A DNA stretch of 7,217 bases. It comes from Chloroflexia bacterium (lineage in GTDB: Bacteria > Chloroflexota > Chloroflexia > Thermomicrobiales > JALYUS01). A program made the translations under genes and the position numbers. This document shows positions 1 to 6,076 of this stretch, in pieces. Position 1 is the stretch's first letter. Each line of letters begins with the position of its first letter. The DNA lies in the NCBI GenBank assembly GCA_025924435.1, contig JAICIL010000231.1:1-7217 (forward strand), given 5' to 3'. Below the pieces are notes generated by a model. It saw nothing but the letters and a program-made list of their open reading frames with translations. It was not told the origin of the DNA and searched no databases.

Positions 1-280
1 CATGTTCGTGCGCGCCGCCGAGTTGCTGGTGATTGACGACCTGTCCAGCGCGCTGGACGTCGAGACGGAGCGTGTGCTGTGGGAGCGTCTGCTCACCGGC
101 GGCGGCATGACGTGCCTGGCGGTCTCGCACCGCCGCGCCGCGTTGCGCCGCGCCGACCACATCGTCGTGCTGAAGGAGGGCCACATCGAAGCCCAGGGCA
201 CGCTCGATTTCCTGCTGGCGAACTGCGCGGAGATGCGGGCCTTGTGGCACGACGCCGACAATCCTATCGCCCTGGTGTAA
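1..280 (+). CDS. ABC exporter ATP-binding/permease protein, C-terminal fragment
   Basis: Only the end of this gene is present; the frame is open to the left edge, so the ATG at position 2 is probably internal. The fragment is the second half of an ABC nucleotide-binding domain. Counting from that ATG, Walker B is LLVIDD (residues 8-13), followed directly by the D-loop SSALD (15-19). The H-loop histidine is H43 in AVSHRR, and the [17 protein letters not shown] stretch is typical of the domain end. In exporters of the MsbA type this domain follows a six-helix membrane domain, and the gene ends soon after, as here. The residue after the Walker B aspartate is D13 rather than the usual catalytic glutamate. 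That substitution is known from the degenerate site of heterodimeric exporters, so a partner subunit may lie to the left. The gene converges on the amidohydrolase operon and overlaps its last 17 bp. The family is clear; the transported substrate is unknown. Confidence 0.88.
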   Translation, partial: MFVRAAELLVIDDLSSALDVETERVLWERLLTGGGMTCLAVSHRRAALRRADHIVVLKEGHIEAQGTLDFLLANCAEMRALWHDADNPIALV

Positions 281-1568
281 CGCCACCGGGATCGAGCAAG
301 GCGGCAGGGTCGTACTGGACACCGGCGCGCATCACGAACCGCACGTTGCCGAGCGCCGTGATATCCGCGAGGGGGTCGCCGTCCACGGCAACGATGTCCG
401 CCATTTTCCCGGGCGTTAGCGATCCCGTGTCGCTCTCCAGCCCGATCGCCCGCGCGCCGCCGAGCGTCCCGGCGACGATTGCATCCATCGGAGGTATTCC
501 CCAGCGCGTCAGAATCTCCATCTCGTAGGCGAAGAGGCCGTGCATCGAGTCCGTGCCCATGCAATACGGCACGCCGGCGGCGGCGGAGCGCCGGAAATCC
601 TCGGCTGCGCGATCGCGCAGCCAGGTGATCCGCGCGGCGATCGCCTGGTCATTGAACTCCCGCTGCGCGAGCCGCTCCGCATCGAGCATCCGGATGTGAT
701 CGAGGCGCTCGGCGATCGTCATCCCCCGGAGCACCTCCCAGTCCACGGACGTTTGCAGGCCGATCGTGTAGGTCGGCACCGCCGTCGCGCCGCTGGTCAA
801 AAAGAGGTCAATCGCTTCGCTATCGGTCGGGAAGACGTGGTCGGTGAGGTCGAGGCCGAGTTGGAGGCAGAGGCGCAGCCCGGTATCGAGGTCGGCCCGC
901 AGGTGCGCGCCAATTTTGCGCCCGACGCGATGGGTCTCCTCGATCGCCGCCGCGATCTCGGCCGCCGTGAACCCCAGATATTCCTTCGCGTTGCGCACAT
1001 ACTGCCGGCCGGTGACGATCAATTTCGTGAAGTCGCATCCCATCCGCAGTTGCTCGCGGACGACGCGCCGCATCTCGTCCGCGCCGTCCACGATCCACGC
1101 GCCGACGCGCGATCCGTGTCCGTTGGATGAGGTGATCGCCCGCCCACTGACGAGGAGCCGCGGGCCGACGATGTAGCCGTCCGCGATCGCGTCGCGGATG
1201 GTGACATCGTTGTACGGCACCTCGCCAACGATCCGCATCGTCGTCACGCCCGAGGCGAGATCGAGGCGGAGATTGCGCGCCCCCCGGAGCACCTGCCGCG
1301 GGCTTGGCTCGTTCAGCCCCTCGAGCTGGCCGATGATCCCCGTGAGGCCGGGGTTGATCGTGATGTGCGTGTGCGCATCGATGAAGCCGGGCAGGAGCGT
1401 CCGGTCGCCGAGGTCGGTCACCGTCGCGCCATCGGGGATCGGCGTGCCCGCGCGCGGCCCGACCGCCGCGATCCGCTCCCCGTCCACGACAACGACGGCA
1501 TCTGCGATCGCCGCATTGCCCGTCCCATCAATCAACCGCCGTGCCGTGATCGCGCGCGTACCAGCCAT
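264..1568 (-). CDS. Amidohydrolase AH1 (COG1228, imidazolonepropionase/Xaa-dipeptidase-like)
   Basis: A 434-residue cytoplasmic metal-dependent hydrolase of the amidohydrolase superfamily, probably cleaving an amide or peptide bond. The N-terminal beta-sandwich strand ([22 protein letters not shown]) leads into a TIM barrel. Candidate ligands for a binuclear metal site are H66 and H68 (DAHTH), K182 (DFTKLIV, the position of the carboxylated lysine), H222 (GAHLRA), H244 (TDHVF) and D340 (GTDSMHG). The sandwich closes with [20 protein letters not shown] (385-404). All expected ligands are present, so it should be active. The start at 1568 is chosen over the in-frame ATG at 1604 because AAGGAG lies 7 nt upstream and family homology begins at MAGTRAIT; the longer start would also lie inside a palindrome. 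It is the last gene of the minus-strand operon, 63 bp after the racemase, and is a paralogue of AH2. Characterised relatives include Xaa-Arg/Lys dipeptidases, prolidases and ochratoxin amidohydrolases, so family is sure but substrate is not. Confidence 0.93.
   Translation of the reverse strand: MAGTRAITARRLIDGTGNAAIADAVVVVDGERIAAVGPRAGTPIPDGATVTDLGDRTLLPGFIDAHTHITINPGLTGIIGQLEGLNEPSPRQVLRGARNLRLDLASGVTTMRIVGEVPYNDVTIRDAIADGYIVGPRLLVSGRAITSSNGHGSRVGAWIVDGADEMRRVVREQLRMGCDFTKLIVTGRQYVRNAKEYLGFTAAEIAAAIEETHRVGRKIGAHLRADLDTGLRLCLQLGLDLTDHVFPTDSEAIDLFLTSGATAVPTYTIGLQTSVDWEVLRGMTIAERLDHIRMLDAERLAQREFNDQAIAARITWLRDRAAEDFRRSAAAGVPYCMGTDSMHGLFAYEMEILTRWGIPPMDAIVAGTLGGARAIGLESDTGSLTPGKMADIVAVDGDPLADITALGNVRFVMRAGVQYDPAALLDPGGVTPGR
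270..290. terminator. Weak hairpin at the convergent gene junction
   Basis: An inverted repeat spans the overlap of the two convergent genes. CCC-(T)-GGTG at 270-277 pairs with CACC-GGG at 284-290 around the loop TAACGC, giving a seven-pair stem with one bulged T. It contains the exporter stop codon and lies just before the amidohydrolase stop. No T-run follows it on either strand, so it is at best a weak or Rho-assisted terminator and may be chance in GC-rich DNA. Confidence 0.22.
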
Positions 1569-1575
1569 GTCGTAT

Positions 1576-1581
1576 CTCCTT
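1576..1581 (-). promoter_or_regulatory. Shine-Dalgarno sequence of AH1
   Basis: AAGGAG read on the minus strand, 7 nt before the ATG at 1568. It is the best ribosome binding site in the window and decides the AH1 start against the upstream in-frame ATG at 1604. Confidence 0.8.
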
Positions 1582-1602
1582 GCTTGTGAGTATCGAAGGG
1601 GC

Positions 1603-1632
1603 AAACCGATCGAACCGCGGTTCGATCGGTTT
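1603..1632. repeat. Perfect 30-bp palindrome between racemase and AH1
   Basis: The half-site AAACCGATCGAACCG (1603-1617) is followed without spacer by its exact reverse complement (1618-1632). It occupies almost half of the 63-bp gap, touches the last base of the racemase stop codon, and ends 21 bp before the AH1 Shine-Dalgarno. In RNA it would fold into a 13-bp stem with a CGCG loop. Flanking A3/T3 runs give it a faint terminator look, but no longer U-run follows. Possible roles are an operator for a dimeric repressor (TetR-like sites have this size), a processing or stabilising hairpin, or a partial terminator. The symmetry is certain; the function is not. Confidence 0.9.
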
Positions 1633-2324
1633 CATACCTGCACGGGCGCCGCGAGTTTCGGGGGCACGGGGTATGAGCGTTTACTGTGGCTCAACCCGCT
1701 CGCCACGAGCAGTTCCGCCATCCGGAGCGTTACTTGAAGTGGGTTCAGCACCGGTACGCCGACCGCTTCCTGCAACTCCGCCGCCCGGAAGGAGAGCGTG
1801 CCGCACCCGAGCACGAGCACATCGGCGCGATCTTCCTCGATGACGCGGTGGCTCACATTGACGAGCCGGGCGAAGGTCGCCTCCGGGTCCCGATTGAGTT
1901 CGAGGACGGGGATGCCGATCTGCCGGACGGAGGCGAGTTTCGGTTCGATGCCCGTCAGCCGGGCGAGATTTTCCAGGGGCCGGATGACATTCTCGAGGAC
2001 GGTGACGATGCTGAAGCGGTGGCCGAGGTTGGCGGCGACGAGCATTGATGTCGCGCCCGAGCCGAGGACGGGGATCGAAACCAACTCGCGCCCCCCGTCC
2101 ACACCGGGATCGGCGAAGCAGCCGTGGACGATGGCGTCGTAGCCCTCGCGCTCCAGTTCGACCGCTTTCTCCATGAAACCGGGGACGGAAAGGTACTCCT
2201 CCCACAGAGATTCGATGCTCGCTGGCCCCCCGTCCGCCGGGCGCGCCTCGACCGTGGTCCCCGATCCGACGAATGCTTGCAGGGCCGCCTCGCGATGCTT
2301 CGGGCCGACATAGGCGATGCGCAT
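1632..2324 (-). CDS. Asp/Glu/hydantoin racemase family protein (HyuE-like)
   Basis: A 230-residue cofactor-independent racemase or epimerase of the Asp/Glu/hydantoin racemase family, about the usual length for hydantoin and allantoin racemases. These use two cysteines as acid and base on either face of a chiral carbon. Both are present: C69 in VHGCFADPG and C174 in LGCGTLSF, 105 residues apart. Between them GSGATSMLVAANLGHRFSIVTV (88-109) matches the family's substrate-binding and helix region, and VPVLNPLQ (190-197) is the typical near-terminal strand. The start at 2324 is supported by GAGGGGGA six nt upstream and by MRIAYVGP, a normal family N-terminus. The in-frame extension to 2621 is rejected because it lies inside AH2 and is low-complexity. 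No signal peptide is seen. It sits 20 bp after AH2 and before AH1, so it probably racemises a substrate or product of these hydrolases. A decarboxylase or isomerase of the same fold is a less likely alternative. Confidence 0.9.
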   Translation of the reverse strand: MRIAYVGPKHREAALQAFVGSGTTVEARPADGGPASIESLWEEYLSVPGFMEKAVELEREGYDAIVHGCFADPGVDGGRELVSIPVLGSGATSMLVAANLGHRFSIVTVLENVIRPLENLARLTGIEPKLASVRQIGIPVLELNRDPEATFARLVNVSHRVIEEDRADVLVLGCGTLSFRAAELQEAVGVPVLNPLQVTLRMAELLVASGLSHSKRSYPVPPKLAAPVQV

Positions 2325-2330
2325 GATCTG

Positions 2331-2338
2331 TCCCCCTC
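2331..2338 (-). promoter_or_regulatory. Shine-Dalgarno sequence of the racemase
   Basis: GAGGGGGA on the minus strand, 6 nt before the ATG at 2324 and inside the 20-bp gap after AH2. It selects the short start and makes the racemase a complete gene of family length. Confidence 0.65.
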
Positions 2339-2344
2339 GCGCGG

Positions 2345-3622
2345 TCAGAAAATAGACACGTGATCGAATCGCTCGCCGCCCTTCATCAGGAAGCGGGGCC
2401 GGGCGATAGCCCAGATATCCTCCAGTGGGTTGCCGTCCACCGAGATGATGTCCGCGTACTTGCCCGCCTCGAGGGTGCCGCAGACCTTCTCCACGCCGCA
2501 GACTTCCGCCGCCTGCTTCGTCGAAGCCATCAGCGCCTGCATCGGCGAGAGGCCCCATTCCACCAGCGTGCCGATCTCGTGGCCGATCAGTCCGTGCATG
2601 CTGTCCATCCCGACCGTCCATCGCACACCCGCCGCGACCGCTTTCCGGAACGAGGGGACGACCCGCTCATAGGTCTGCAGGACACGGTCGCGCAGCGACT
2701 GGCCGGTCTTGTAGTAGTCGGCGAAGCCGCTCGTATCGGGCGGGTTCTCGATGGTCTCCTTGACGATCTGGCGCATGACATTGACGCGCCCCTCGATATC
2801 CTTCCCCGCGAACCACGCCCAATCGGTCTGCGTCTGGAAGCCGATCGTGAAGGTGCGCACGAAGGCCGCGCCGGATTGCAGATAGAGGGCGATCTGCTCG
2901 TCCGTCTGCGGGATGGCGTGCTCGATCGAGTCGCAGCCCGCCGCGAGGCAGAGGCGCAGTGAGGTGTCCGGCCGGGCGCTCGCGTGGGCCGTGATCAGTT
3001 TTCCCGCCCGATGCGCCTCATCCACGGCGGCCTGAATCTCCTCGGCGGAGTATCTCGCGCTCGTCGGCGTGCGATCGAGCACGAGAATTTTGATGAAGTC
3101 CGCCCCGTGTTGCAGGTTCTCGCGCACCGCCTTGCGGATTTCGTCCGGCCCGTCGAACATCCAGCCCGGCGCGCCGTGGCCGTTCGAGGAGGTGATGCCC
3201 CGCGTCGTGCACAGGAGGCGGGGGCCGGGGATCCAGCCCGCGTCTATCGCCTTCCGGAGGGCGATGTCGTTCCAGTTCACCTCGGCAATCGCGCGCTGCG
3301 TCGTGATGCCGGACTTGAAATCGAGCCGCAGATTGTGCGCCGCGCGTGCCCCCTGGAGGGCATCCGGCTCCGCCAACCCTTCCAACTGCCCGAGGAGGCC
3401 GCGCTTGCCGGGGTTGATCGTCAGGTGGGTGTGCGGGTCCACCAGGCCGGGCAGGATCGTCTCATTGCCGAGGTCGAAGACCGCCGCGCCGTCCGGGATG
3501 CCGAGGTCCGCCTCGCGCCCGACCGCCTCGATCCGGTCGCCTTCTACCAGGATCACCGCGTTGTGGAGCGGCTCGGCCCCCGTGCCGTCGATGAGCAAGG
3601 CACTCTTGATCGCGATCGTCAT
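2345..3622 (-). CDS. Amidohydrolase AH2 (COG1228, imidazolonepropionase/Xaa-dipeptidase-like)
   Basis: A 425-residue amidohydrolase, paralogous to AH1 along its whole length. Residues 57-108 match AH1 residues 59-110 at 33 of 52 positions without gaps. The metal-site set is complete: H64 and H66 (DPHTH), K178 (DFIKIL), H213 (TAHAS), H235 (IEHAIP) and D340 (GMDSMHG). The C-terminal sandwich signature is LEAGKYADIISVDGNPLEDI (384-403). Like AH1 it carries TINPG after HTH, TSSNGHG (144-150) and TIG-QT-DW (259-268), pointing to a common active-site shape. There is no signal peptide, so it should be cytoplasmic. The start at 3622 has AAGGGG 7 nt upstream, and homology begins there; the ATG at 3745 would overlap the M20 gene and read through non-homologous residues. 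A 119-bp gap with a hairpin precedes it, so it may have its own promoter or be set off from the transporter half of the operon. The likely reaction is amide or dipeptide hydrolysis, substrate unknown. Confidence 0.93.
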   Translation of the reverse strand: MTIAIKSALLIDGTGAEPLHNAVILVEGDRIEAVGREADLGIPDGAAVFDLGNETILPGLVDPHTHLTINPGKRGLLGQLEGLAEPDALQGARAAHNLRLDFKSGITTQRAIAEVNWNDIALRKAIDAGWIPGPRLLCTTRGITSSNGHGAPGWMFDGPDEIRKAVRENLQHGADFIKILVLDRTPTSARYSAEEIQAAVDEAHRAGKLITAHASARPDTSLRLCLAAGCDSIEHAIPQTDEQIALYLQSGAAFVRTFTIGFQTQTDWAWFAGKDIEGRVNVMRQIVKETIENPPDTSGFADYYKTGQSLRDRVLQTYERVVPSFRKAVAAGVRWTVGMDSMHGLIGHEIGTLVEWGLSPMQALMASTKQAAEVCGVEKVCGTLEAGKYADIISVDGNPLEDIWAIARPRFLMKGGERFDHVSIF

Positions 3623-3629
3623 GCCGATT

Positions 3630-3635
3630 CCCCTT
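3630..3635 (-). promoter_or_regulatory. Shine-Dalgarno sequence of AH2
   Basis: AAGGGG on the minus strand, 7 nt before the ATG at 3622. It supports this start over the in-frame ATG at 3745. Confidence 0.65.
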
Positions 3636-3677
3636 TCCCTAACCCATCCGGGCGGACGCAACCGGGGTAGGTTTCTA

Positions 3678-3705
3678 GTAATAGCAGGCTTTCCCGTCCT
3701 GTCGC
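3678..3705 (-). promoter_or_regulatory. Possible sigma70-type promoter before AH2
   Basis: In the 119-bp gap, minus strand, GCGACA (3705-3700) is followed after 16 bp by TATTAC (3683-3678), each matching four of six consensus bases. The -10 lies in the most AT-rich patch of the gap, about 55 bp before the AH2 start. It overlaps the hairpin arm, which makes a dual role awkward. This is a weak sequence match and nothing more. Confidence 0.2.
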
Positions 3706-3732
3706 CTCGAAGAGACGGCCTGGGAAGCCTGC
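3684..3732 (-). repeat. Imperfect inverted repeat after the M20 stop codon
   Basis: Read on the minus strand, GCAGGCTTCCC (3732-3722) can pair with GGGAAAGCCTGC (3695-3684), with one extra A. An inner arm CCGTC (3718-3714) can pair with GACGG (3698-3694), though it competes for two bases with the outer stem. The structure begins 9 nt after the M20 stop codon. The following bases are TATTACTAG, not a U-run, so a classical intrinsic terminator is unlikely. A transcript-stabilising hairpin, a partial attenuator between the transporter/M20 part and the amidohydrolase part, or a Rho-dependent site would all fit. Confidence 0.6.
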
Positions 3733-3741
3733 ACCACCATT

Positions 3742-5100
3742 TCACCCGACCGTGGCGAACTCCTGGAAGAGCAGCGCGATCCCCTTGATCCCGGCGATGT
3801 AATCCTCGACAAACATATTCTCGTTCGGCGCATGGATGCGGGAGTCCGGGTTGCCCCCGCCAGGCCCGGAGACCGCCGGGATACCGAGCGCCTGGCAGAG
3901 CGGGTACATGGGGCCGCTCCCCGGTGTGATCGGCACCGTGACCGGCTCCTGCCCGGAGATGGTGCGCACCACGTTCTGCACCGCTCGCACGAGCGGGGCG
4001 TCGAGCGCGGTCTTCGCCGGGTGCTCCGCCGCGAGGAGCCGCGCCTCGATGTCCGCGAAGCCGTGCGCGTCCAGATGTGCGCGCACGAGCCGGAAGATTT
4101 CCCGCGGGTCCTGATCCGGCACGAGGCGCATATCCATCTTCGCGCTGACGGCGTTGGGCAGGACCGTCTTCAACCCCTCCCCGGTGTAGCCGCCCGCGAT
4201 GCCGCAGATCGTGCAGGTCGGCAGGAACATGTCCTTGATCTTCAGCGCCTGCCCGCGCAACCCGAGCAGGACATCGTCGAGACCGAAGGTCGTGAGGAAT
4301 TCCCGCTCGTCGAACGGGAGCGCTTCGAGGAGCCGTAGTTCATCGTCCGTCGGGGCGCGCACCGCGTCATTGAAGCCCGCGATCGTGATCCGCTCGTCCG
4401 CGCCCTTGAGGGTGGCGAGCGCCCAGACCATGCGCCAGAGCGGATTGGGGACGATCGTCGCGCGGCTCGAATGCATGTCCGTATTCGCGCCGCGCGCGGA
4501 GAGTTCGATGTAGCAGATGCCCTTCAGGCCACAGGAAAGGCGGATGCGCCCGTTGAAATCCCTGCCGCCACCCTCCCAGATGCAGCCGTCCGCGGGCGCG
4601 ATGAGCGCGCGGTGCTCGCGGACGAACCGCTCCAGGTTCGGGCTGCCGATCTCCTCCTCGCCCTCCTGGATGAAACGGACCGTCAGCGGCAAGTCGCCGC
4701 GCACATGCCGCCACGCATCCACGGCGCAGATGCGCGCGACGAGATGGCCCTTGTTGTCGCCGACGCCGCGCGCCCAGATCCGGCCGTCGCGCACCTCGGC
4801 GGCGAAGGGGTCGGATTCCCAGAGAGCCAGGGGTTCGGGCGGCTGGACATCGTAGTGATTGTAGAGATTGAGGACACGCCCGGCTGGCCCGGCGATCTGG
4901 CCGAAGACCACGGGGTTGCCGCCCTCGATCGGGATGATCCGGGCGCTCGCGCCGACATCCGTCAGCATCGTGCGGCAGAGTTCGGCCATCTCCGGGATGC
5001 CGATCCCTTGCGTGGAGATGCTTGGCTGCCGGCATGCCCGCCGGATCATCTCGATGTACCGCTCGCGCTGTGTATCAATGTAATCCACGAGATCCCGCAT
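3742..5100 (-). CDS. M20 family metallopeptidase (dipeptidase/deacylase type)
   Basis: A 452-residue zinc-dependent hydrolase of the M20 (ArgE/DapE/CNDP dipeptidase) family, acting on dipeptides or N-acyl amino acids in the cytoplasm. Metal-site residues can be placed: H82 and catalytic D84 in NHYDVQPP, bridging D115 in RGVGDNKG, base E149 and ligand E150 in QEGEEEIGS, E176 in IWEGG, and H423 in RIHAPNE. The lid/dimerisation domain (roughly 185-310) includes NTDMHSSRA, where H210 corresponds to the substrate-binding histidine of CNDP-type dipeptidases. Length and the NHYDVQPPEPLALWESDPF loop favour a dipeptidase of this group over short hydantoin-type carbamoylases. The start at 5100 has GGGAGGGG 7 nt upstream and a normal MRDLVDYIDTQRERYIE helix; the ORF extension to 5292 is rejected because it lies inside the permease gene. 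It follows the DppC-like permease by 38 bp and would be the first enzyme to meet imported substrate. The exact substrate cannot be told. Confidence 0.93.
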   Translation of the reverse strand: MRDLVDYIDTQRERYIEMIRRACRQPSISTQGIGIPEMAELCRTMLTDVGASARIIPIEGGNPVVFGQIAGPAGRVLNLYNHYDVQPPEPLALWESDPFAAEVRDGRIWARGVGDNKGHLVARICAVDAWRHVRGDLPLTVRFIQEGEEEIGSPNLERFVREHRALIAPADGCIWEGGGRDFNGRIRLSCGLKGICYIELSARGANTDMHSSRATIVPNPLWRMVWALATLKGADERITIAGFNDAVRAPTDDELRLLEALPFDEREFLTTFGLDDVLLGLRGQALKIKDMFLPTCTICGIAGGYTGEGLKTVLPNAVSAKMDMRLVPDQDPREIFRLVRAHLDAHGFADIEARLLAAEHPAKTALDAPLVRAVQNVVRTISGQEPVTVPITPGSGPMYPLCQALGIPAVSGPGGGNPDSRIHAPNENMFVEDYIAGIKGIALLFQEFATVG

Positions 5101-5107
5101 ACGATGT

Positions 5108-5115
5108 CCCCTCCC
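5108..5115 (-). promoter_or_regulatory. Shine-Dalgarno sequence of the M20 peptidase
   Basis: GGGAGGGG on the minus strand, 7 nt before the ATG at 5100, within the 38-bp gap after the permease gene. It decides the start against longer in-frame ATGs inside the permease gene. Confidence 0.65.
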
Positions 5116-5138
5116 GCGAAAGGCGAACGCGCGGCCCG

Positions 5139-6044
5139 TCAGCGTTTCAGGCGCGGGTCGAGCGCATCCCGCAAGCCGTCCCCGACCATGTTGATCGAGA
5201 GCACCGTGAGCATGATCGCGAGGCCGGGGAAGAGCGTGATCCACCAGGCAAGCGAGAGGTAGTTCCGCCCGGCGCTCAGCATCGCGCCCCACTCCGGCGT
5301 CGGGGGCTTCGCGCCGAGCCCGAGGAAGGAGAGGGAGGCGCCGACGAGGATCGCGCTGCCGATGCCGAGCGTCGCCAGGACGATGACGGGCGAGAGCACA
5401 TTCGGGAGGATGTGGCGGAACATGATCGCGGCGTCCCTGGCGCCACTGACGCGCGCCGCCTCGACATACGCCTGCTGCTTCGCAGCAAGCGTCGTCCCGC
5501 GGACGAGACGGGTGTACGCGGGGATGCCCGCGATGCCGACCGCGATCATCAGGTTGTAGAGGCTCGGGCCGAGGATGGCGATGATCGCGAGCGCGAGCAG
5601 GATGCCGGGGAAGGCGAGCATGATATCGATCACAATCGTGATCACCGCGTCCACCGCGCGGCCAAAAAAGCCCGCGACCAGCCCCAGCACGATCCCGCAG
5701 ACCATCGCCAGGCCGACCGCGATGAAGCCGACCTCGAACGAGAGCCGCGCGCCGAAGAAGATTCGGGAGAGGATGTCTCGCCCGAACTGGTCCGTGCCGA
5801 AGAGGTGCGCCGCGGACGGGCCCTTGAGGTTCGACACGGGCGCGATGGCATTCGGGTCATACGGGGCGATGAGCGGCGCGGCGATCGCCATCAGGGCGAG
5901 GAGCACCAGGATCGCGAGGCCGGCAACCGCCCCCCGGTTGCGCACGAGCCGCCGCATGGCGTCCCGCCACAGGCTGGACGCCCGCACGCGGGACGTGAGG
6001 AGCGGCGTCGCCCCGGCGGTGGCGGGCATCTCAGTCGCGGACAT
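5139..6044 (-). CDS. ABC importer permease, DppC/OppC type
   Basis: A 301-residue inner-membrane permease of the peptide/nickel importer family. A cytoplasmic N-terminus (1-38, with WRDAMRRLVRNRGA) leads to a first membrane helix (about 39-60) ending in APYDPN, a DppC hallmark. GTDQFGRDILSR (83-94) precedes further hydrophobic segments at about 104-127, 131-158, 162-178, 217-240 and 268-288. The coupling-helix EAA loop is EAARVSGARDAAIMFRHILP (195-214), which docks to an ATPase subunit. SFLGLGAKPPTPEWGAML (239-256) and the terminal DALDPRLK are also standard. It pairs with the DppB-type protein encoded 32 bp upstream. GGGAGG lies 7 nt before the ATG at 6044; an alternative ATG five codons later cannot be excluded. 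Family features point to dipeptides, oligopeptides or related small molecules, but the permease does not define the substrate. Confidence 0.95.
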   Translation of the reverse strand: MSATEMPATAGATPLLTSRVRASSLWRDAMRRLVRNRGAVAGLAILVLLALMAIAAPLIAPYDPNAIAPVSNLKGPSAAHLFGTDQFGRDILSRIFFGARLSFEVGFIAVGLAMVCGIVLGLVAGFFGRAVDAVITIVIDIMLAFPGILLALAIIAILGPSLYNLMIAVGIAGIPAYTRLVRGTTLAAKQQAYVEAARVSGARDAAIMFRHILPNVLSPVIVLATLGIGSAILVGASLSFLGLGAKPPTPEWGAMLSAGRNYLSLAWWITLFPGLAIMLTVLSINMVGDGLRDALDPRLKR

Positions 6045-6051
6045 CGCGCCG

Positions 6052-6057
6052 CCTCCC
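6052..6057 (-). promoter_or_regulatory. Shine-Dalgarno sequence of the DppC-type permease
   Basis: GGGAGG on the minus strand, 7 nt before the ATG at 6044, in the 32-bp gap. It favours this ATG over the one five codons downstream. Confidence 0.6.
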
Positions 6058-6076
6058 GCTCCCCGCCGCGCCGCGC

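Noticed and set aside
1603..1632. 30-bp palindrome as a standard intrinsic terminator of the racemase
   Set aside because: The stem is strong, but on the minus strand it is followed by GCCCC rather than a U-run, and AH1 continues in the same direction with its own ribosome binding site. A partial terminator remains possible.
1603..1632. Palindrome as a mobile-element end or recombination site
   Set aside because: No transposase, integrase or target-site duplication is seen in the window, and flanking genes are intact.
2325..2621. N-terminal extension of the racemase to an ATG at 2621
   Set aside because: The extra 99 residues are a frame-shifted reading of the AH2 C-terminus, without homology; a Shine-Dalgarno sequence supports the start at 2324.
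2984..3670. Plus-strand open frame of 228 codons antisense to AH2
   Set aside because: The complementary strand encodes a complete amidohydrolase with all metal ligands; the plus-strand product shows no family motif and no good ribosome binding site was identified.
264..5100. Classical hydantoinase operon (D-hydantoinase, carbamoylase, racemase)
   Set aside because: Only the racemase fits directly. The amidohydrolases lack the look of cyclic dihydropyrimidinase-type hydantoinases and match COG1228; the M20 enzyme resembles dipeptidases rather than HyuC/AmaB carbamoylases.
5101..5292. N-terminal extension of the M20 peptidase to 5292
   Set aside because: It lies in another frame of the permease gene and resembles no M20 N-terminus; GGGAGGGG marks 5100 as the start.
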